The position numbers and the translations under genes were made by a program. This document shows positions 1 to 9,036 of a stretch of 56,086 nt of DNA, piece by piece (position 1 is the first letter of the stretch; each line of letters opens with the position of its first letter). Origin of the DNA: Lachnospiraceae bacterium (GTDB lineage Bacteria; Bacillota; Clostridia; Lachnospirales; Lachnospiraceae). The stretch lies in NCBI GenBank assembly GCA_910574715.1, contig CAJTCH010000035.1, positions 1-56,086 on the forward strand. The letters run 5' to 3'. The notes beneath the pieces are model-generated. The model saw only the letters and a list, made by a program, of their open reading frames with translations, did not search any database and was not told the DNA's origin.

Positions 1-1
1 C

Positions 2-115
2 TCTGGTTTCTGGGATCTGGAATCTGTTTTAACAGGGGTAAAAGATCTGGGAAAAAATGCCGGATTAGCTTGGCTAATTCACATGCAAGGTTCAACTGTT
101 CCAGGTGTTCCCTAA
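2..115 (+). CDS. C-terminal end of an unrecognised protein (partial)
   Basis: An open frame enters from the left edge and stops at TAA (113-115). It gives 37 residues beginning SGFWDLESVLTG and ending MQGSTVPGVP. The composition is protein-like (Trp, Leu, Gly mixed) and a good rho-independent terminator follows 100 bases later on the same strand, so this is very likely the true 3' end of a gene. I do not recognise the family. It converges on the kinase gene at 287-1273. Confidence 0.5.
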   Translation, partial: SGFWDLESVLTGVKDLGKNAGLAWLIHMQGSTVPGVP

Positions 116-216
116 CCTCTTTTCTTCTGATTTTTATTCTTGCTTCATAGTAAAACCTCCTCTCTTTTATGGTGGTGCGAAAAAATAGTTGTTTGGTTAC
201 TTCTATTATCGCGCAT

Positions 217-243
217 CTTCCCATAAAATGGGAGGTTTTTTTA
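217..243 (+). terminator. Rho-independent terminator
   Basis: The 8-bp stem CTTCCCAT/ATGGGAGG (one G-T pair) with a 3-nt loop is followed directly by seven T residues on the plus strand. It ends the transcript of the partial gene at the left edge. Confidence 0.75.
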
Positions 244-286
244 TTAATTTTTTTTAAGCGTCAGAGCTGCGCCTCCCTTCATCTTA

Positions 287-1273
287 TCAATCTTTACTGA
301 TCCCAAGCATCACTGTAACCTCTGTACCCACATTTTGAATACTGCGTACAATAATACCGTATTTTGAGCCGTATAGCATCTTAACTCTGTCATTAATATT
401 CACCAATCCAACATTCGTCGAGCTTCCTCCAATCAATTCAGCCTGATTCTCTGCAGCCATCCTCCTGTTCAGAATATCTATGTCTGCAAGGCTCATGCCT
501 ACTCCGTCGTCTTTTACCGAAATAAAAAGGGTATCCTCCGTCTGAAATCCTTTGATAACAATCCTTCCCTTTCCTCGCTTCATTTCAAGTCCATGTTTCA
601 GAGCATTCTCCACCAACGGCTGAATTAAAAGCTTTGGAACTTTCAAATTCAACACCGATTCATCCAATTCCTTTCTCAACTCGAATCTGTCATTAAAACG
701 TATTTTTTGTATCTTCATATATGCATCAATATTAGCCAATTCTTCATGAAGATAGATCATGGCACCCTTCTTATTAATATTAAATCGGAAAATATCAGCC
801 AACGCTTTCGTTGTCTCTGCAATCTCTGACGCTCCACAGCAAATCGCCTGCCCTCGGATTGTTTCGAGGGTATTATATAGAAAATGCGGATTAATCTGAT
901 TCTGTAAAGCATCAATCTCAGCCTGTTTTTTCATGATATTCGCAATCGATTCCTTCTGTAATAACAACTGTATTGTTTCCAACAGGCCATACGGCCGTTC
1001 TTTATCTTCTGTTCCATCACAAGTACTCTTCTTATTTTCACGCTCTAATTCGTCAATTTTCCTTTCAATCTTCATGATCGGAGCAAATATTTGACGAATA
1101 AAGAATATAATTTCGATTAACAAAAAAATACTCAATCCAAGAGCAAGAACTTGTGAACAATAAAACCTAATCAATCCAATACAGGTTCCTTGCATTATCG
1201 CAGTTAAAAACAAATGGAAAAGCAACGTCTTCGACATACCTCTGTTATACAATTTATAAAAGACCATTTTCAT
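287..1273 (-). CDS. YesM/LytS-type sensor histidine kinase
   Basis: Membrane sensor kinase of 328 residues. Two hydrophobic segments (about residues 15-38 and 42-62) are followed by a short linker and the His_kinase domain with the phospho-acceptor motif NPHFLYNTL (His130). The HATPase domain shows the N box LVENALKHG (about 220-228) and G box DDGVGM (about 257). Typical YesM kinases have a large extracellular sensor loop of some 250 residues; here the loop is almost absent, so input probably comes from a partner protein or the membrane itself. It is the last gene of the operon and overlaps the YesN-type regulator by 4 bases, so the two are translationally coupled. The degenerate ABC protein encoded just upstream is a candidate partner (inference). 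Confidence 0.9.
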   Translation of the reverse strand: MKMVFYKLYNRGMSKTLLFHLFLTAIMQGTCIGLIRFYCSQVLALGLSIFLLIEIIFFIRQIFAPIMKIERKIDELERENKKSTCDGTEDKERPYGLLETIQLLLQKESIANIMKKQAEIDALQNQINPHFLYNTLETIRGQAICCGASEIAETTKALADIFRFNINKKGAMIYLHEELANIDAYMKIQKIRFNDRFELRKELDESVLNLKVPKLLIQPLVENALKHGLEMKRGKGRIVIKGFQTEDTLFISVKDDGVGMSLADIDILNRRMAAENQAELIGGSSTNVGLVNINDRVKMLYGSKYGIIVRSIQNVGTEVTVMLGISKD

Positions 1274-2847
1274 TTGTTCACCATCAGCTTTCTATATTCA
1301 GTCGTCGTAATCCCTACATATTTTCTAAAAATCTTTGAAAAATGCTTTGTATCATTATATCCCACCATTGCAGCTATTTCTGATTGCCGATAATTGCTCC
1401 TCTTTAATAATTCTTTCGCACGCTCCATTCGAATCTGAGTTAAGTACTCTTTGAACGTTATTCCCTTTTCTTTATGAAAGATTTCACTAAAATAATTTGC
1501 ATTAAGATGAACAATTTCTGCCATATCTGTCAACGTGATATTATTCATATAATTACCATTCAGATAATCTATCACTTGGGCTACTGTATTCTTCTCCTTC
1601 TGTTCCCCTATATCGACCTGGGCTTTTATGATTTCTTTCATTATCTTTTGCAGATATTCTTTAATCTGTTCTGTACTTCCTGCAGTTTCTAAGTCTTTTA
1701 CTAGCTTTATACAGATTTCCCGTACACTTTTGGGAACTTCTGCCAGATTTTCCTGTAAAATTTCCGCAATCTTATATATTCCTCTTGCAAAAGCTACTGG
1801 ATTATTCCCCATACAGTTCATCACCCGTTCAAATGCCCCCTGAATCAACCTATACGCTTCTTCTTCGTCTCCGTTTTTTATCACTTGCTTTATGCAAATA
1901 TCCAAATTCGGCAAAAGCAGTGTATTGACATTTTCCCCATAGTCAATTGTAGGATCATATAAATAAAACCTGGCGCTTGAAAAAAGCCGAATAAACTCCA
2001 TCTCTTTTACTCGGTGGAATTCCTTCTGTATTTTTCCAATATCATTGAATTCTTCACCTGCAACAAATGTCACATCAAACTTTTTATTCGTCACATCAGA
2101 AACCATACTTTGCAGCCCTTTTAAAATCACACCGCTTCTATCAATCTGATAATTCAAAATTAGGATCATTTTACCCCTATATAAAAATGAAACAACCTCA
2201 TTACAAAGCACTGGAAGTTGCCGTTTCCATAGCAATTTGTTAATTTCCGCAAACAAGGTTGTTCCATCTCTCAGGCCCAATACAGTGATACTGACGATTC
2301 GATAATGTCCTTCTTTAAGATTTAATTTTAACTCCCGATTTATTTCTCTTAGAGTCAACCCTGAATCTTGTCTGCCTTCAAAACAATTGCTGAAAAACTG
2401 TTTCCTCAACCTTTCGATTGTCTGTTCATACTCTTTGTAAACACAAGTTTCAACAACATGATATCTTTTTTGATCCTCCAATATCCCCCGGGCCTTCACT
2501 ACAATTTGTTCCAATTCAACCTGATCTATTGGCTTCAATAAATAGCCGATCGCGCCATAAGTCAATGCAGTTCTTGCATATTCAAAATCATTATATCCGC
2601 TGACAACTACAAACATCGTATCCGGCAATTCTGCAGAGATTTCCTTGATGATTTCCAAGCCTGTTTTCTCTGGCATTCGTATATCTGTCAAAACCAATTG
2701 CGGACGTTTTTCCCGAATCAACTCCATGGCAGACAGACTGTCATGGCAGACATCTTCCACGCAAAATCCATAATCTGTCCAACATATAATGTTTTTTATC
2801 ACCTCAGATACCCACAGTTCATCATCTATGATAAGCACTCGATTCAT
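1270..2847 (-). CDS. YesN-type response regulator, AraC-family output
   Basis: Response regulator of 525 residues. The receiver domain (1-120) has the acidic pair IIDDE and phospho-acceptor Asp55 in LVLTDIRMPEKTG, plus the conserved Lys in YLLKPID. A long middle region with no clear domain leads to an AraC helix-turn-helix pair at the C terminus (about 425-525, ending in the FRKYVGITTTEYRK motif). I chose the ATG at 2847 because GGAGGGAG lies 5 bases upstream and the ATG overlaps the stop of the preceding gene (ATGA). The nine extra upstream codons have no ribosome site. It pairs with the kinase at 287-1273. Such regulators usually activate an adjacent sugar-type ABC transporter, here the RbsABC-like genes of the same operon. 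Confidence 0.9.
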   Translation of the reverse strand: MNRVLIIDDELWVSEVIKNIICWTDYGFCVEDVCHDSLSAMELIREKRPQLVLTDIRMPEKTGLEIIKEISAELPDTMFVVVSGYNDFEYARTALTYGAIGYLLKPIDQVELEQIVVKARGILEDQKRYHVVETCVYKEYEQTIERLRKQFFSNCFEGRQDSGLTLREINRELKLNLKEGHYRIVSITVLGLRDGTTLFAEINKLLWKRQLPVLCNEVVSFLYRGKMILILNYQIDRSGVILKGLQSMVSDVTNKKFDVTFVAGEEFNDIGKIQKEFHRVKEMEFIRLFSSARFYLYDPTIDYGENVNTLLLPNLDICIKQVIKNGDEEEAYRLIQGAFERVMNCMGNNPVAFARGIYKIAEILQENLAEVPKSVREICIKLVKDLETAGSTEQIKEYLQKIMKEIIKAQVDIGEQKEKNTVAQVIDYLNGNYMNNITLTDMAEIVHLNANYFSEIFHKEKGITFKEYLTQIRMERAKELLKRSNYRQSEIAAMVGYNDTKHFSKIFRKYVGITTTEYRKLMVNK

Positions 2848-4241
2848 GTAAACTCCCTCCTTTTTGTTCCCCAAAAAACAATCCTGTCACAAATACCCAG
2901 TGCCTTTTCAACCTTTGAAAAAATCAAAATAATACCACATTCCTTTTTCACCTCATTCAAGACCTCTGACAATGCCTGCAACCCCGCTTCATCTAGCCCT
3001 CTCAATGAATCATTCAGGATCAATACCTTAGGATTGCTGACCATACAGGACGCTATTGCCACCTTGGATACCGACGCATAATTCATCTCTGTTAATCTGG
3101 CAGATATATCATAATTTATATCGAATTTCTCACAATACTCTTTTGCAATGATATCTTCAAATTTTCTTCGGATAAAACCATTTCTACTGATTCTATTTAA
3201 AATACTAAGGCTCAGATTCATCTTAATAGATTCAGATAATTTTAGCAATACATCCTGATGGTTATCCCCGCATATTCGGATCCCATTCCTTATGGCCGTT
3301 TTAGGATTACGAATAGCCACAAGTTTACCGTCTACGCATATTTCCCCATGAGTGATTTTTCGATAACCACTCAAACACTCCGCAAACTCTATAATACCGC
3401 TGTTCCTTCCCCCTATCATTCCCACAAGTTCTCCCCGCCTCAACGCAAAAGAAACTTTTTTCAGCATACCAGTTGACAGGTCTTTCACCCGTAAGACCTC
3501 TTCATCCATACATTCCACTTTTTTACAGGATTTCCACTCTATTTCCTTCATAAAATTTAATGACACTTGGCTGATTTTTTCTTCCACAAACTCAGAGTGT
3601 TCCATTTCATAAACGATTATTCCCTTCTGAAGGAAAAGCAAACGATCAGAAATCCTCATAGCCAGACGATAATTATAAGTCAGATAAATAATGGCTGTTC
3701 CCTGCACGGCTATATCATTTAGTATCTTTATGATTCCAGGAATATCTTCATAAGAAATAAAATCCAATATTCCATCTATAACCAACAATTCAGGTATCTG
3801 AATTAACTGTCTGACCAGCATTACGATCCTTTTCTGTGCTGAAGTCAATTCTGTTCCTTTCAGTTTTGAACTAATATTCAGATGATATTTATCAAAGTAC
3901 TGCTGTACTTGATTATAGATAGCTGAACGTTTAAAATAGCAGTTCATGGTCGATTCCTGTCCTATCAGAACATTTTCCGCCACTGACATATTTTTTAATA
4001 TCTGCTCTTCCTCTGGGATATAATGTATCCTGCCTTGATCTTCTCCACGAAACACTACGGAACCAGAATCTTCCTTTACCCTTTGAGACAATATTTCCCC
4101 TAAAATTGTTTTTCCAACACCATTGTTACCAATCACACTTACAATTTCCCCTGCAAAAGCTGAAAAGGAAACATCCGACAAAACTTGATCATATTTATAT
4201 TTTAAACGTAAATGGCTTACTCGAAGTATTTCTTTTTTCAT
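2844..4241 (-). CDS. Degenerate RbsA/MglA-type double ABC ATPase
   Basis: A 465-residue protein with the tandem nucleotide-binding-domain layout of sugar ATPases (RbsA, about 500 residues), but with most catalytic positions lost. The N-terminal domain keeps a Walker A (GNNGVGKT, about 37-44). Its signature is LTSAQ rather than LSGGQ, and Walker B reads LLVIDGIL, so the catalytic Glu is missing. The C-terminal domain has GGRNSGIIE in place of Walker A and VLILNDSLRG in place of LDEPTRG. It may bind ATP at one site but should hydrolyse poorly. An intact RbsA-type ATPase is encoded in the same operon (7531-9036), so this copy is unlikely to power transport. It sits directly before, and overlaps, the YesN/YesM pair, which suggests a sensory or regulatory role (inference). 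A decaying paralogue is the alternative, but the frame is fully open. Confidence 0.8.
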   Translation of the reverse strand: MKKEILRVSHLRLKYKYDQVLSDVSFSAFAGEIVSVIGNNGVGKTILGEILSQRVKEDSGSVVFRGEDQGRIHYIPEEEQILKNMSVAENVLIGQESTMNCYFKRSAIYNQVQQYFDKYHLNISSKLKGTELTSAQKRIVMLVRQLIQIPELLVIDGILDFISYEDIPGIIKILNDIAVQGTAIIYLTYNYRLAMRISDRLLFLQKGIIVYEMEHSEFVEEKISQVSLNFMKEIEWKSCKKVECMDEEVLRVKDLSTGMLKKVSFALRRGELVGMIGGRNSGIIEFAECLSGYRKITHGEICVDGKLVAIRNPKTAIRNGIRICGDNHQDVLLKLSESIKMNLSLSILNRISRNGFIRRKFEDIIAKEYCEKFDINYDISARLTEMNYASVSKVAIASCMVSNPKVLILNDSLRGLDEAGLQALSEVLNEVKKECGIILIFSKVEKALGICDRIVFWGTKRREFT

Positions 4242-4248
4242 ATACTAA

Positions 4249-4326
4249 TCACCGTCCAATTAGTCCTATGCCAATAAGGAATGCCATAAAACAGCCTGTT
4301 AATATCTGTTTTGCAGCATCCCTCAT
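4249..4326 (-). CDS. Possible 25-residue membrane peptide
   Basis: Short open frame between the M24 peptidase and the degenerate ATPase. The product begins MRDAAKQILTG and continues as one hydrophobic helix (about residues 9-24) ending in Arg. It stops 7 bases before the ATPase start, a spacing that fits translational coupling. No good Shine-Dalgarno site is seen before its ATG, which weakens the case. It could be a true small protein, a leader peptide, or the remnant of a permease N terminus. Confidence 0.35.
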   Translation of the reverse strand: MRDAAKQILTGCFMAFLIGIGLIGR

Positions 4327-4354
4327 GATTATTTATTTATGATAATTCAATGAT

Positions 4355-5512
4355 CTACCAACGATTTCTTCTCGGGAAATTAGTAAGACTTTCCGGTCCG
4401 TCCCCTCTTAATACTACCGTATCCTCTACACGCGTACCACCAACACCTGGTTCACATAATGTAATTTCAAAACAGAAAGTCTGATTTTCCTTTAATACAT
4501 CATCACTATCCGGACCAATTGTCGGAATCTCTTCCTCCGGATCCATACCGGTAGAATGTGCGCATCCTCTTCCTTCACCGGCAAAATGTACATATCCCGC
4601 ATTTTTCATAACCTCATTTGCAGCTACATCTGCTTCCTTTCCGGTCATACCAGGTTTCAGAGCCGCCATACCTGCTCTCCATGCTTCCAGACAAGTATCC
4701 AATAATTTCTCCTGTTCATCATTCATCTCGCCGTATCCTACACCTCTTGCCATATCAGATGAATAATCATTATATCTGACTCCAATATCAATCAGAATCG
4801 TCTCACCCTTCTGAATGACCTTGTCGGTAGGATACGCCAAAAACCATTTCTCTGCATTTACACCAGACTGGACCATGATATCAAAAGACTTTGAATCTGC
4901 TCCCAACCGGAACATCTCAGCCATAGCCTGTCTTACCACTTCCCTCTCTGTCAGATTTTTCTCCGACTCCAACATCTCTTTGATCTTCCAGATCCCTCTG
5001 TCAGCCAAGTCCGCCGCAACCTTCATATTGCGGATCTCACGTTCACTCTTGACAGATTTCAAGTTCTCAATCAACAGAGTCTTCTCAAGAGTTGCATTAC
5101 CGATGTTATTCATGATTTGCTCATAGAATTCCAACGCACAATACTTCGCTCCGCTTAAGCCAAGCTTCGCTCCCGGATGCTTGAGGGCAAAATCTTTCAC
5201 AACATTTCCTAACTCCTGACGGATTCCCCTGGTATCATCAAACCAAGTCTTATCCTTTGCATAACCTACCAGACTTCCTTCTGCAAATAAGATCGGATCT
5301 CCGATCAATGGTACAAACACCATAGCCGGATATGGAAAAACTCCGTCAAAAGCACGGTAATCTGCCAACCAGCGCACATTACTCATTCTTGCAGAATCAG
5401 AATACACTAAGAGTCCTTCCAACCCTTCCTTTTCCATTCTCTCCTTTGTCTTTTTCAGCCGTCCCTGATACTCACTTACTGGAATATCCTGCAATACATC
5501 TTCGTATCCCAT
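4355..5512 (-). CDS. M24-family metallopeptidase (Xaa-Pro peptidase/creatinase-like)
   Basis: A 385-residue pita-bread-fold enzyme. The N-terminal creatinase-like domain (about 1-140) precedes a catalytic domain with the expected two-metal ligands: Asp in LIDIGVRYND, Asp in YSSDMARG, His in CAHSTGMD, Glu in FEITLCEPG and Glu in RVEDTVVL. The family hydrolyses Xaa-Pro dipeptides or C-N bonds in creatine/ectoine-like compounds. No signal peptide is present, so it acts in the cytosol. The ATG at 5512 is preferred (AAAGGAG ten bases upstream) over a TTG two codons earlier. It lies 18 bases after the binding-protein gene in the transporter operon, suggesting that it processes the imported ligand, which may therefore be an amide- or proline-containing molecule and not a plain sugar (inference). 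Confidence 0.88.
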   Translation of the reverse strand: MGYEDVLQDIPVSEYQGRLKKTKERMEKEGLEGLLVYSDSARMSNVRWLADYRAFDGVFPYPAMVFVPLIGDPILFAEGSLVGYAKDKTWFDDTRGIRQELGNVVKDFALKHPGAKLGLSGAKYCALEFYEQIMNNIGNATLEKTLLIENLKSVKSEREIRNMKVAADLADRGIWKIKEMLESEKNLTEREVVRQAMAEMFRLGADSKSFDIMVQSGVNAEKWFLAYPTDKVIQKGETILIDIGVRYNDYSSDMARGVGYGEMNDEQEKLLDTCLEAWRAGMAALKPGMTGKEADVAANEVMKNAGYVHFAGEGRGCAHSTGMDPEEEIPTIGPDSDDVLKENQTFCFEITLCEPGVGGTRVEDTVVLRGDGPESLTNFPRRNRW

Positions 5513-5530
5513 AATCAATTATCTCCTTTT

Positions 5531-6544
5531 TTAATAATTTTTATCAATATAATCTTTTACATTGTCTTCTGTTACGATTTCATAGGGAAGAATAATTCTT
5601 TTATCAATGGAATCTCCCTGTGCCATCGCATAAGCAGCGCTTACTGCCTCTTTCATGTCTGAATTATTCGTTATCGTTACTTTGAAAGCGCCGCCGTTTT
5701 GAATCTCTTCACATGCATCCTGCTGTCCGTCCATGCTGACAATCACCATCTCATCCTCACGGTCCGCGTCACGGATTGCCTCTAAGGCGCCCAACGCCAT
5801 CTCATCATTCTCACAATATACCAAATCAATATCGTCATTAGCCTGCAGGATATTCGCCATAACCTCATTGGCAGTTAGACGCAGCCATTCTGCCGACTGT
5901 TCTGCAATGACCTTAATACCTGGATAGTTTGGAATTTCCTGATTCCATCCCACATAACGATTCATAGAATTGGTAGACTCTACGACACCTCGGATCATAA
6001 CAACATTTCCTTTGCCCTCAAGCAAATCATTGGCACACTGTGCAGCCGCAATACCCATCTCAACCTCGTCTGTAGACACAAAAGAATCATAATAATTATA
6101 GGCGTCCTCCTCCTCTGTTGCACAGCCTGAGGCGGCAATGATCAACGGAATACCTGCATCATGAACCTCTTTATATGCAGGATAAATGGATGTACCGGAC
6201 AGACTGGACACGACGATCGCGTCACAGTTCTGTTGGATCAGCGATTCGATATTGGTAATTTCGGTCTGTACATCTCCATTCCCCTCTACCACAACGCTCT
6301 CTATGTCATCATAATCCCCGACAACTTCTTTGAAGGAATCAACCATCGCAATCCGAAACGGATGATTCATTACACACTGTGAAAACCCTATTTTGTATTT
6401 CCCGTCCGCTGCCTCCGTTTCCCCGTCCCCGCTGCTTTCTTCTGTTGAAGAAGCGTCGCTGTTCTTCTCCGGTGAATCCGCACACGCGGACATTCCGATA
6501 CACATACATACTACAATGAATACTGCTGCAATTTTTTTCTTCAT
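5531..6544 (-). CDS. RbsB-type substrate-binding lipoprotein
   Basis: A 337-residue secreted binding protein of the Peripla_BP_4 family. It opens with a lipoprotein signal (KKK, hydrophobic stretch, CIGMSAC lipobox), then a Ser/Glu-rich linker (about 25-45), then a two-lobed sugar-binding-type fold starting at YKIGFSQCVMNHPFR. The start at 6544 is chosen because AAAGGAGG lies 6 bases upstream; an in-frame ATG eight codons earlier has no site. It should deliver ligand to the two permeases and RbsA-type ATPase encoded upstream in the same operon. Ligand specificity cannot be read from the sequence. Confidence 0.9.
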   Translation of the reverse strand: MKKKIAAVFIVVCMCIGMSACADSPEKNSDASSTEESSGDGETEAADGKYKIGFSQCVMNHPFRIAMVDSFKEVVGDYDDIESVVVEGNGDVQTEITNIESLIQQNCDAIVVSSLSGTSIYPAYKEVHDAGIPLIIAASGCATEEEDAYNYYDSFVSTDEVEMGIAAAQCANDLLEGKGNVVMIRGVVESTNSMNRYVGWNQEIPNYPGIKVIAEQSAEWLRLTANEVMANILQANDDIDLVYCENDEMALGALEAIRDADREDEMVIVSMDGQQDACEEIQNGGAFKVTITNNSDMKEAVSAAYAMAQGDSIDKRIILPYEIVTEDNVKDYIDKNY

Positions 6545-6564
6545 ATTCTTCCTCCTTTGATATT

Positions 6565-7521
6565 TCATATTTCACGTACCAATTCTCTGCCGCTTCCTTT
6601 GGCTTTTCTGGTTACAACCAGAGCTGTAACTAAGATGATGATACCTGTTACTATAGGTTGGCCATTTACGTCAATATTCATTAGATTCATCAAATTCTTA
6701 ATCATACTCACAACCATCAAACCAATGAAAGTTCCCTGAACACCTCCTTTCCCTCCATTCATGCTAACGCCTCCGACAACACAGATCGTGATTGCCGTCA
6801 TCTCATAGTCATATCCGGTCCTTGGCTCTCCAATGCCAATTCTGGCAGTAACCAGGAGCCCCGACAATGCTGCCAGTATCCCGCTAACGGCGTATACCAT
6901 CATTTTAATCCGTTCTACACGAACGCCAAACAATTTTGCCGTTTCTTCACCGCCTCCTACCGCATATACATGACGGCCAAATCTGGTTTTCGCAGTAACC
7001 AGATATGCTATGACAAATGCAATCACAACATACCAGATTCCTATTGGGATGTTCGCTATATTTCCTTTGATGATCTGCTTAAAAGAAGCATCTACGGAAC
7101 CCGTCAAAGGTCCGCCGCCGGTAAACAGGAACGTGCATGCCCTCATCACCATCATCATTACCAAAGTTCCCATAAATGGTTCTACTCTTAGCTGTGTAAT
7201 TATGAATCCATTAATAATTCCACAGACTAAACCAATCAAGAGCACCACTAATAGGATCAAAATAATATTTTGCTTCGCAAGCGCCATTTTGGCTGCTATA
7301 ACTGAAGCGAACGCCATCACAGAACCTACTGATAAATCTATCTCTCCGATCAGTAAAACAAAGGTCATTCCGATCGCTATAAATGCCGATTCCACCGCAT
7401 ACTGCAAAATATTTGAAAAATTATTTACTGTAAGAAAATTCGCTGAAAGGAATGAACCGGCGATCATTAATATGATTAGCATAGCAACCGGAATCATCTG
7501 CGTTATTTCCCTTTTCTTCAT
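6565..7521 (-). CDS. RbsC-type ABC transporter permease (second permease)
   Basis: A 318-residue integral membrane protein with about nine to ten hydrophobic segments and the BPD_transp_2 signature, including FVLLIGEIDLSVGSVMAF and the GGVSMNGGKGGVQGT motif near the C terminus. These features are typical of RbsC/XylH/AraH. It forms the channel with the other permease (9036-10046), fed by the lipoprotein encoded next and powered by the ATPase encoded just before (9-base gap). Two distinct permease genes, as in the LsrC/LsrD and YtfT/YjfF systems, suggest a heterodimeric channel. Confidence 0.9.
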   Translation of the reverse strand: MKKREITQMIPVAMLIILMIAGSFLSANFLTVNNFSNILQYAVESAFIAIGMTFVLLIGEIDLSVGSVMAFASVIAAKMALAKQNIILILLVVLLIGLVCGIINGFIITQLRVEPFMGTLVMMMVMRACTFLFTGGGPLTGSVDASFKQIIKGNIANIPIGIWYVVIAFVIAYLVTAKTRFGRHVYAVGGGEETAKLFGVRVERIKMMVYAVSGILAALSGLLVTARIGIGEPRTGYDYEMTAITICVVGGVSMNGGKGGVQGTFIGLMVVSMIKNLMNLMNIDVNGQPIVTGIIILVTALVVTRKAKGSGRELVREI

Positions 7522-7530
7522 TTATGTCAC

Positions 7531-9036
7531 CTACCTTACTAATGCATACTGCATAATTTTTTCCTGAGTGGCTTCCTCTTTCGATAGCGAGGCAGTTAAT
7601 TGTCCTGTTGAAAATACCAGTATTCTATCGCTCATTCCCAGAAGCTCCATCATTTCTGTCGAATAAATAATAACAGCAACACCCTTCTTGGCTAATTGAT
7701 TGATCTGACTGTAAATCTCCGATTTCGCACCAACATCTACACCTCGAGTCGGTTCTTCCAAAATCAAAACCTTATAATCATCCAACATCCATCTTCCCAA
7801 AAGCACCTTCTGCTGATTCCCTCCAGACAGTTCATTTGGCCTGGAATATAGACCTTTGGTCTTGACCTTTAATGCCTTGGTTACTTCTTCTGTTCTTTCC
7901 TTCTCCTCTCTATTATTAATTACCCCCATCTTACTGAAACGTGTCCAAAGAGAACTAATCGTATAATTAAAGATCAGGTTTTGATTTAGAAATAACCCTT
8001 GCGTTTTCCTGTCTTCTGGCAGGTATGCAAGCTTCTGTCTTATACTGTCCAAAGGATTCTTAATATTTAATCGTCTCCCTCCGCAAAAGACCTCCCCTCT
8101 GGTCTTGCTGCACAGGCCAAACAAAGCTTTCGTGACAGCAGTCGCGCCGGAGGAATCCAACCCTGCCAAACCGACAACCTCACCCGCATGTACCTGGAAC
8201 GAAATATCTTGAAAGAAACCATCCAGGCTGAAGTTATGCACATCTAAAACAACTTCTCCTATTTCTCCCTGCCGCTTCGGATACATTTCTGTCAATTCTC
8301 TGCCGATCATCATAGAAATCAAACTCTTCTCATCATATGCATTGCTATCTAAAGTATCTATTTTCTTTCCGTCACGTAACACCGTCACACGATCTGCCAG
8401 AGAAAAAACTTCATTCATTCGATGTGATATATAGATGACCGTGATCTTTTTCTCCTTTAATGCATCGATCATACGGAATAATGCATTGATTTCTTCTGCA
8501 TTCAAGTTCGCTGTCGGTTCATCCATGATTACGACCGATGCCTGCTGACTAACTGCCCGCGCTATTTCCACCATCTTTCTTCCAGATACCGGCAGTTCAC
8601 ACATTCGCTGTGTAGTATCAATGGAAAGTCCCAGTTCCTCCATAATTCTTTCTGCATCTTGATTCAATTGTTTTTTATTGATCAATACACTTCCTGATCT
8701 TCTTGGTTCTCGTCCAAGGAAAATATTTTCCGCTACGGTCATTTCCGGAATTTCTTGTATCTCTTGAAATAAAGTACTTATTCCAGCCCTCTGCGCATCG
8801 TTAGGAGTGTTGAACTTTACCTTTTTTCCATAAAGCAGAATTTGTCCTCCATCCGGTTTATGTACTCCGGAAATGGTTTTGATAATAGTAGATTTCCCTG
8901 CTCCGTTTTCTCCGACCAAAGCGTGAAACTCTCCTTTTAAAAAAGTAATATCTATATCCTCAAGAACTGTAGTTTCACCAAATACTTTTTTTAATCCTTT
9001 TAATTCCAATACAACTTCTCTTTTCTGTTCTCCCAT
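7531..9036 (-). CDS. RbsA-type ABC transporter ATPase (intact)
   Basis: A 501-residue protein with two fused nucleotide-binding domains. Domain 1 has Walker A GENGAGKST (about 42-50), signature LPVSGRKMVEIA and Walker B VVIMDEPTANL. Domain 2 has the family's usual weak Walker A (GLDSSGATAV), signature LSGGNQQKV and Walker B VLILEEPTRGVD. The length is normal for RbsA/MglA/XylG. It starts exactly at the stop of the first permease gene (overlap of one base). It powers the two permeases in this operon and contrasts with the degenerate relative at 2844-4241. Confidence 0.93.
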   Translation of the reverse strand: MGEQKREVVLELKGLKKVFGETTVLEDIDITFLKGEFHALVGENGAGKSTIIKTISGVHKPDGGQILLYGKKVKFNTPNDAQRAGISTLFQEIQEIPEMTVAENIFLGREPRRSGSVLINKKQLNQDAERIMEELGLSIDTTQRMCELPVSGRKMVEIARAVSQQASVVIMDEPTANLNAEEINALFRMIDALKEKKITVIYISHRMNEVFSLADRVTVLRDGKKIDTLDSNAYDEKSLISMMIGRELTEMYPKRQGEIGEVVLDVHNFSLDGFFQDISFQVHAGEVVGLAGLDSSGATAVTKALFGLCSKTRGEVFCGGRRLNIKNPLDSIRQKLAYLPEDRKTQGLFLNQNLIFNYTISSLWTRFSKMGVINNREEKERTEEVTKALKVKTKGLYSRPNELSGGNQQKVLLGRWMLDDYKVLILEEPTRGVDVGAKSEIYSQINQLAKKGVAVIIYSTEMMELLGMSDRILVFSTGQLTASLSKEEATQEKIMQYALVR

